A stretch of 64,000 nt of DNA from Algoriphagus alkaliphilus. GTDB taxonomy: Bacteria; Bacteroidota; Bacteroidia; Cytophagales; Cyclobacteriaceae. Shown piece by piece: positions 60,676 through 64,000 of this stretch (positions within the stretch are counted from its first letter, which is position 1; each line of letters starts with the position of its first letter). A program made the translations under genes and the position numbers. The stretch is taken from positions 1 through 64,000 of the forward strand of contig NZ_FMXE01000020.1 of assembly GCF_900103735.1 (NCBI RefSeq), written 5' to 3'. The notes beneath the pieces were generated by a model, which saw only the letters and a list, made by a program, of their open reading frames with translations, searched no databases and was not told the DNA's origin.

Positions 60676-62144
60676 TGCTAAAAATCCTTTCAGGTAATCA
60701 GGTCAAGGCACTCGATGCCGCTCATGTGAAATTGAAAAGGATTTCCAGCTTAAACCTTATGGAGTGCGCTGCCGCCGGTTTTATAGATTGGTGGAAAAGT
60801 AAAAATTTTGATAAAAACAGTCCGATCTATGTGTTTTGTGGTGCCGGAAACAATGGTGGCGACGGATTTGCTATTGCGAGATTACTGTATCAATCCGGAT
60901 TCCATATTCAAGTTTATAAATGTTTTGGAGATGCTACACGACTGAGTCCGGATGCATCCATCAATTTCAAACTTCTTCCGGAGGAAATCAGGCTAAAGTC
61001 TTGGCAGGAATTTGATTTTGCGAACGGGGGGATTTTGATTGATTGCTTTATAGGAGTGGGGTTTCAGGGAGCGTTGCGAACGGAGGCTCAGGAGATCATC
61101 AGCAGCATTAATTCATTTCAGGGAAAGGTAATTTCTGTTGATATTCCCAGTGGATTACCCTCAGACGATATGTTGGAAGGAGTCTGTGTCAAGGCAGATT
61201 ACACCGTTACTTTTGCTTTTCCCAAACTTTCCCTGCTATTCCCTGAGCATGGACACTATACAGGCGACTTGGCTTTAGTAGATATTGGGATATGGGAAGA
61301 GGAATATTTGCCATTTGAAAGCCCGTATTTCTTTCTCCGTAAAAAGGATATTTCTGGGTTTCACCGAAAGTACAGTCGGTTCTCACACAAAGGAGATTTC
61401 GGGAAAGTTTTGATAACCGCGGGGAGCGTTGGAAAAATGGGTGCGGCAATCCTTTCTGCCAAGTCCGCCCTCCGAACAGGCTCGGGGTTGGTGAACGCTT
61501 TAATTCCTGAATCCGAGCGACATATCATCCAAATTTCGGTACCAGAAGTCATGTGCCTTTTTGATCTCCCCAAGGATTTAACAGGTTTTGATGCAATTGG
61601 TATCGGTCCCGGAATAGGGTTTGAAAAAAAAGCTGAATTGCTGAAGTCCCTTTTTGAAGGGTATAGTAATCCTATGGTCCTGGATGCTGATGCGATCACC
61701 TTGCTGGGAGAGCATCCAGAATTGCTTTCGCAAATCCCCAAAGGGAGTATACTGACTCCGCATCTGAAGGAATTTGAACGGATTTTGGGAAAGACGAATA
61801 ACCATAAAGAACGGCTTGGAAAAGCATCCGACTTTTGTAAAAAGTGGAAATTGAACCTGGTGATCAAAGGTGCCAACTCAGTAATCTGTCTGGCTGATGG
61901 AAGACAGATTTTCAATAGTTCGGGTACATCCTATATGGCAACTGCAGGTTCGGGTGATGTACTGACCGGGATGATTACTTCCTTTCTCGGGCAGGGATAC
62001 AGTCCTGAGGCTGCTATGATTTGCGGGGTGTATCAGCATGGGTTGGCAGGAGAAATCGCCGGAAAGGGGAAGCGGAGAGGGACTATTGCCTCTGATATAA
62101 TCGATGCAATTCCCGAGACCTTCGTTCGATTGGATATTTCCTGA
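60672..62144 (+). CDS. nnr: Bifunctional NAD(P)HX epimerase/dehydratase
   Basis: The 490 residues repair hydrated NAD(P)H. N-terminal epimerase (YjeF_N): NLMECAAAGFIDW, VFCGAGNNGGDGFAIARLL, IDCFIGVGFQGALR and VISVDIPSGLPSDDM. C-terminal ADP/ATP-dependent dehydratase: HKGDFGKVLITAGSVGKMGAAILSAKSALRTGSGLV, VLDADAITLLGEH, ILTPHLKEFERILG and MATAGSGDVLTGMITSFLGQ. Length and order are standard. It overlaps the MFS stop and is followed by another MFS gene. Confidence 0.93.
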   Translation: MMLKILSGNQVKALDAAHVKLKRISSLNLMECAAAGFIDWWKSKNFDKNSPIYVFCGAGNNGGDGFAIARLLYQSGFHIQVYKCFGDATRLSPDASINFKLLPEEIRLKSWQEFDFANGGILIDCFIGVGFQGALRTEAQEIISSINSFQGKVISVDIPSGLPSDDMLEGVCVKADYTVTFAFPKLSLLFPEHGHYTGDLALVDIGIWEEEYLPFESPYFFLRKKDISGFHRKYSRFSHKGDFGKVLITAGSVGKMGAAILSAKSALRTGSGLVNALIPESERHIIQISVPEVMCLFDLPKDLTGFDAIGIGPGIGFEKKAELLKSLFEGYSNPMVLDADAITLLGEHPELLSQIPKGSILTPHLKEFERILGKTNNHKERLGKASDFCKKWKLNLVIKGANSVICLADGRQIFNSSGTSYMATAGSGDVLTGMITSFLGQGYSPEAAMICGVYQHGLAGEIAGKGKRRGTIASDIIDAIPETFVRLDIS

Positions 62145-62208
62145 AATAATTCAGAATGCAGCAAACTTAATTTTTCACTTCAAGGTTTTCAAACCACAGA
62201 TTTTTGTC

Positions 62209-63396
62209 ATGCAAAAAGAAAAAGCGATTCTTTGGACGCTCGCCGCCATCAATTTCATTCATATTGTAGATTTTATGATTCTCATGCCGCTGGGACCGCA
62301 GCTAATGAGAATCTTCGATATCGGACCCGGTGAGTTCAGTCTCCTGGTTTCCTCCTATACCTTCAGTGCAGGAATTTCCAGCTTTTTTGGAGCTTTTTTC
62401 CTGGATCGATTTGATCGAAAAAAGATACTGATTTGGGTCTATGTGGGATTCACTATCGCCACATTGGGATGTGCACTTTCCCCGACTTATGCGGTGCTTT
62501 TAGTAGCAAGAGTGCTTTCAGGTGTATTTGGAGGGCTTACTTCTGCCTTGATTTTGGCGATCATAGGCGATGTGATTCCTGACGAAAGACGGGGTCGTGC
62601 GATGGGTTTGGTAATGGCAGCATTTTCCGTGGCCTCGGTCATGGGAGTTCCTATGGGTTTGTTTCTTGCAAGTCTCTCAAGCTGGCACACACCATTTTTT
62701 ATTCTTACAGGCCTGTCGGTGATGAGTTTTGGTATGATTTACAAATTCATTCCGCCAATACGGGAGCATTTGGGTAAGGAGATCAAGCGTCCGCATCCTT
62801 TGCAGGTGATCTCCCGGGTGACCGGCAACGGCAATCAGATGCGGGCAATCTCGCTCTCAATCATGATGATGTTCGGACAGTTTATGATCATTCCGTTTCT
62901 GAGCCCATACAATGTTGCCAATGTGGGATTTTCAGAATTGGAGCTGACCTATATCTATATGGCAGGGGGAGCTTTCACTATTTTCACATCTCCATGGGTC
63001 GGGAAGTTGTCAGATAAACACGGGAAGCTGAAAATCTTCACGATTTTCATGTTGCTCAATTTGATCCCAATTGGAATCATTACCCATTTGGGTGTCACTC
63101 CGATCCCGTTTGTTTTGATGATCACGACGATGTTTTTTGTGACTTCCAACGGGCGCTATGTACCTGCTGCGGCAATCATTACAGGTACTGCCAAGCCTGA
63201 AAATCGGGGAAGTTTCCTTAGCTTCAATTCAGCCGTTCAGCAAATGGCTGCAGGACTGGCGACATTGGCGGCAGGTTTGATTATCGGGGAAAATGAATCA
63301 GGCCAATTAACCAACTTCCATATCGTCGGCTATCTGGCTATCTTCTTCAGTGTCCTGTGCATTCCTTTGGCGAGACGGGTGAAGGTGGTGAGTTAA
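62209..63396 (+). CDS. MFS transporter
   Basis: 395 residues from ATG 62209. The frame is open back to 62104, but that part is antisense-like and overlaps the nnr end. Twelve helices with MFS marks: HIVDFMILMPLGPQLMRIF, LDRFDRKKILIWVYVGFTI (loop 2-3 motif), PDERRGRAMGLVMAAFSVASVMGVPMGLF and SDKHGKLKIFTIF. It resembles drug/arabinose efflux permeases (AraJ-like). A terminator shared with asnS follows. Confidence 0.88.
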   Translation: MQKEKAILWTLAAINFIHIVDFMILMPLGPQLMRIFDIGPGEFSLLVSSYTFSAGISSFFGAFFLDRFDRKKILIWVYVGFTIATLGCALSPTYAVLLVARVLSGVFGGLTSALILAIIGDVIPDERRGRAMGLVMAAFSVASVMGVPMGLFLASLSSWHTPFFILTGLSVMSFGMIYKFIPPIREHLGKEIKRPHPLQVISRVTGNGNQMRAISLSIMMMFGQFMIIPFLSPYNVANVGFSELELTYIYMAGGAFTIFTSPWVGKLSDKHGKLKIFTIFMLLNLIPIGIITHLGVTPIPFVLMITTMFFVTSNGRYVPAAAIITGTAKPENRGSFLSFNSAVQQMAAGLATLAAGLIIGENESGQLTNFHIVGYLAIFFSVLCIPLARRVKVVS

Positions 63397-63399
63397 AAA

Positions 63400-63423
63400 A
63401 AATCCCGACTTTCATCGGGATTT
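63400..63423. terminator. Bidirectional terminator between MFS gene and asnS
   Basis: Arms AAATCCCGA (63400-63408) and TCGGGATTT (63415-63423) with loop CTTTCA, flanked by A-run and T-run. Confidence 0.85.
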
Positions 63424-63432
63424 AATTCTCTT

Positions 63433-64000
63433 TTAAAACTCTGCGTTTCCCGGTGTCCTTGGGAAAGCGATAACATCCCGGATATTTCCCATGCCGGTGA
63501 CAAACTGCACCATTCTCTCAAAGCCCAAGCCGAAGCCTGCATGCGGTGTAGATCCAAATCTGCGGGTGTCAAGGAACCACCACATTTCTTCCTTTGGAAT
63601 ATTCATTTCATCCATTCTGGCGGTAAGCACATCCAGTCTTTCCTCTCGCTGGGATCCACCTATAATTTCTCCGATGCCAGGGAAAAGGATATCCATGGCC
63701 GCCACTGTCTTGCCGTCTTCATTTTGACGCATGTAGAAAGACTTGATTTCCTTGGGATAGTCAGTGAGGATGACCGGTTTTTTGAAGTGTTTTTCTACCA
63801 GATACCGCTCGTGCTCAGACTGAAGATCTGCCCCCCAACTTTCAATGAGGTATTGAAATTTCTTTTTCTTGTTTGGATTAGAATTTCGCAGGATATCTAT
63901 GGCCTCCGTATAGGTGATTCTTACGAATTCATTATCCACCACGAATTTGAGTTTATCCAATAAATTCAGTTCGCTTCGCTGATCGGTTGGTTTGGAGCTT
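63433..64000 (-). CDS. asnS: Asparaginyl-tRNA synthetase, C-terminal part (runs off window)
   Basis: About 188 residues are visible, cut by the right window edge. The class II motif 3 region is [34 protein letters not shown], the AsnRS C-terminus. Upstream are [20 protein letters not shown] and [21 protein letters not shown], typical of AsnRS and distinguishing it from AspRS. The frame continues upstream ([10 protein letters not shown]) to the edge. It charges tRNA-Asn. Confidence 0.93.
   Translation of the reverse strand, partial: SSKPTDQRSELNLLDKLKFVVDNEFVRITYTEAIDILRNSNPNKKKKFQYLIESWGADLQSEHERYLVEKHFKKPVILTDYPKEIKSFYMRQNEDGKTVAAMDILFPGIGEIIGGSQREERLDVLTARMDEMNIPKEEMWWFLDTRRFGSTPHAGFGLGFERMVQFVTGMGNIRDVIAFPRTPGNAEF

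Overview
The window looks like chromosomal DNA of an aerobic, heterotrophic member of the Bacteroidota, most like Cytophagales/Cyclobacteriaceae (Algoriphagus-type). This is inferred from gene content and sequence style, not from a search. Supporting signs are a type B gliding/T9SS C-terminal sorting domain, PorT-like outer-membrane barrels, a three-gene succinate dehydrogenase, ExbB-X-ExbD-ExbD clusters, promoters of the Bacteroidota form TTG-N20-TAnnTTTG, frequent TTG starts and moderate GC content. There are no rRNA genes, CRISPR arrays, prophage or classical resistance genes.

Layout. 0-6 kb: remnants of a transposase-like ORF and a molybdopterin oxidoreductase, a secreted propeller protein, a CtlX-type amidinohydrolase, a propeller lipoprotein among short palindromes, and lpxH. 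5.7-14.4 kb: ftsH and rsfS, divergent birA, ahcY, a lipoprotein, tandem nested-hairpin repeats that run into the start of a dienoyl-CoA-reductase-like gene, a PAS protein and an HD hydrolase. 14.4-16.6 kb: a complete IS4-family element with inverted repeats and a 10-bp target duplication, a tRNA-Leu fragment, a frameshifted GIY-YIG gene and an intact tRNA-Leu(CAA). 16.6-28.2 kb: a SAM hydrolase, phoH, a GNAT gene, comEC, and a tight run of enoyl-CoA hydratase, recQ, unknown, NUDIX and thioesterase genes, then a TPR lipoprotein and a Sua5-type gene. 28.5-37 kb: pgk, a secreted nuclease-like enzyme, a flavin reductase flanked by inverted copies of the hairpin repeat, sppA, folK, fabD, an SbtA-like permease and a DCC protein.

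37-50 kb: a large gliding-type surface protein, sdhCAB, a decayed block (symporter/acetyltransferase chimera and a racemase pseudogene), two related outer-membrane barrels, a beta-helix protein paired with a diheme cytochrome, a Crp-like regulator and ruvC. 50-56.3 kb: one long co-directional run of glycosyltransferase, small ORF, SpoIIE-type phosphatase, polysaccharide deacetylase, glycosyltransferase, tatD and asparaginase. 56.4-64 kb: tRNA-Ser(GGA), an ExbB/ExbD energy-transduction operon, two MFS transporters flanking the NAD(P)HX repair enzyme, and the 3' part of asnS leaving the window.

Most genes are housekeeping: lipid A, fatty acid and folate synthesis, tRNA modification and charging, protein quality control, recombination, respiration and envelope energization. 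The most unusual non-coding signal is a family of nested-hairpin units of about 90-100 bp whose last bases supply the ATG of the next gene. It occurs as a tandem array before the 11.7-kb reductase gene and on both sides, in inverted orientation, of the 30.9-kb flavin reductase gene. Its function is unknown. Separately, there is a REP-like palindrome family (core GTGAGTGTCTCCACTCAC), and several decayed genes can be read at base resolution.
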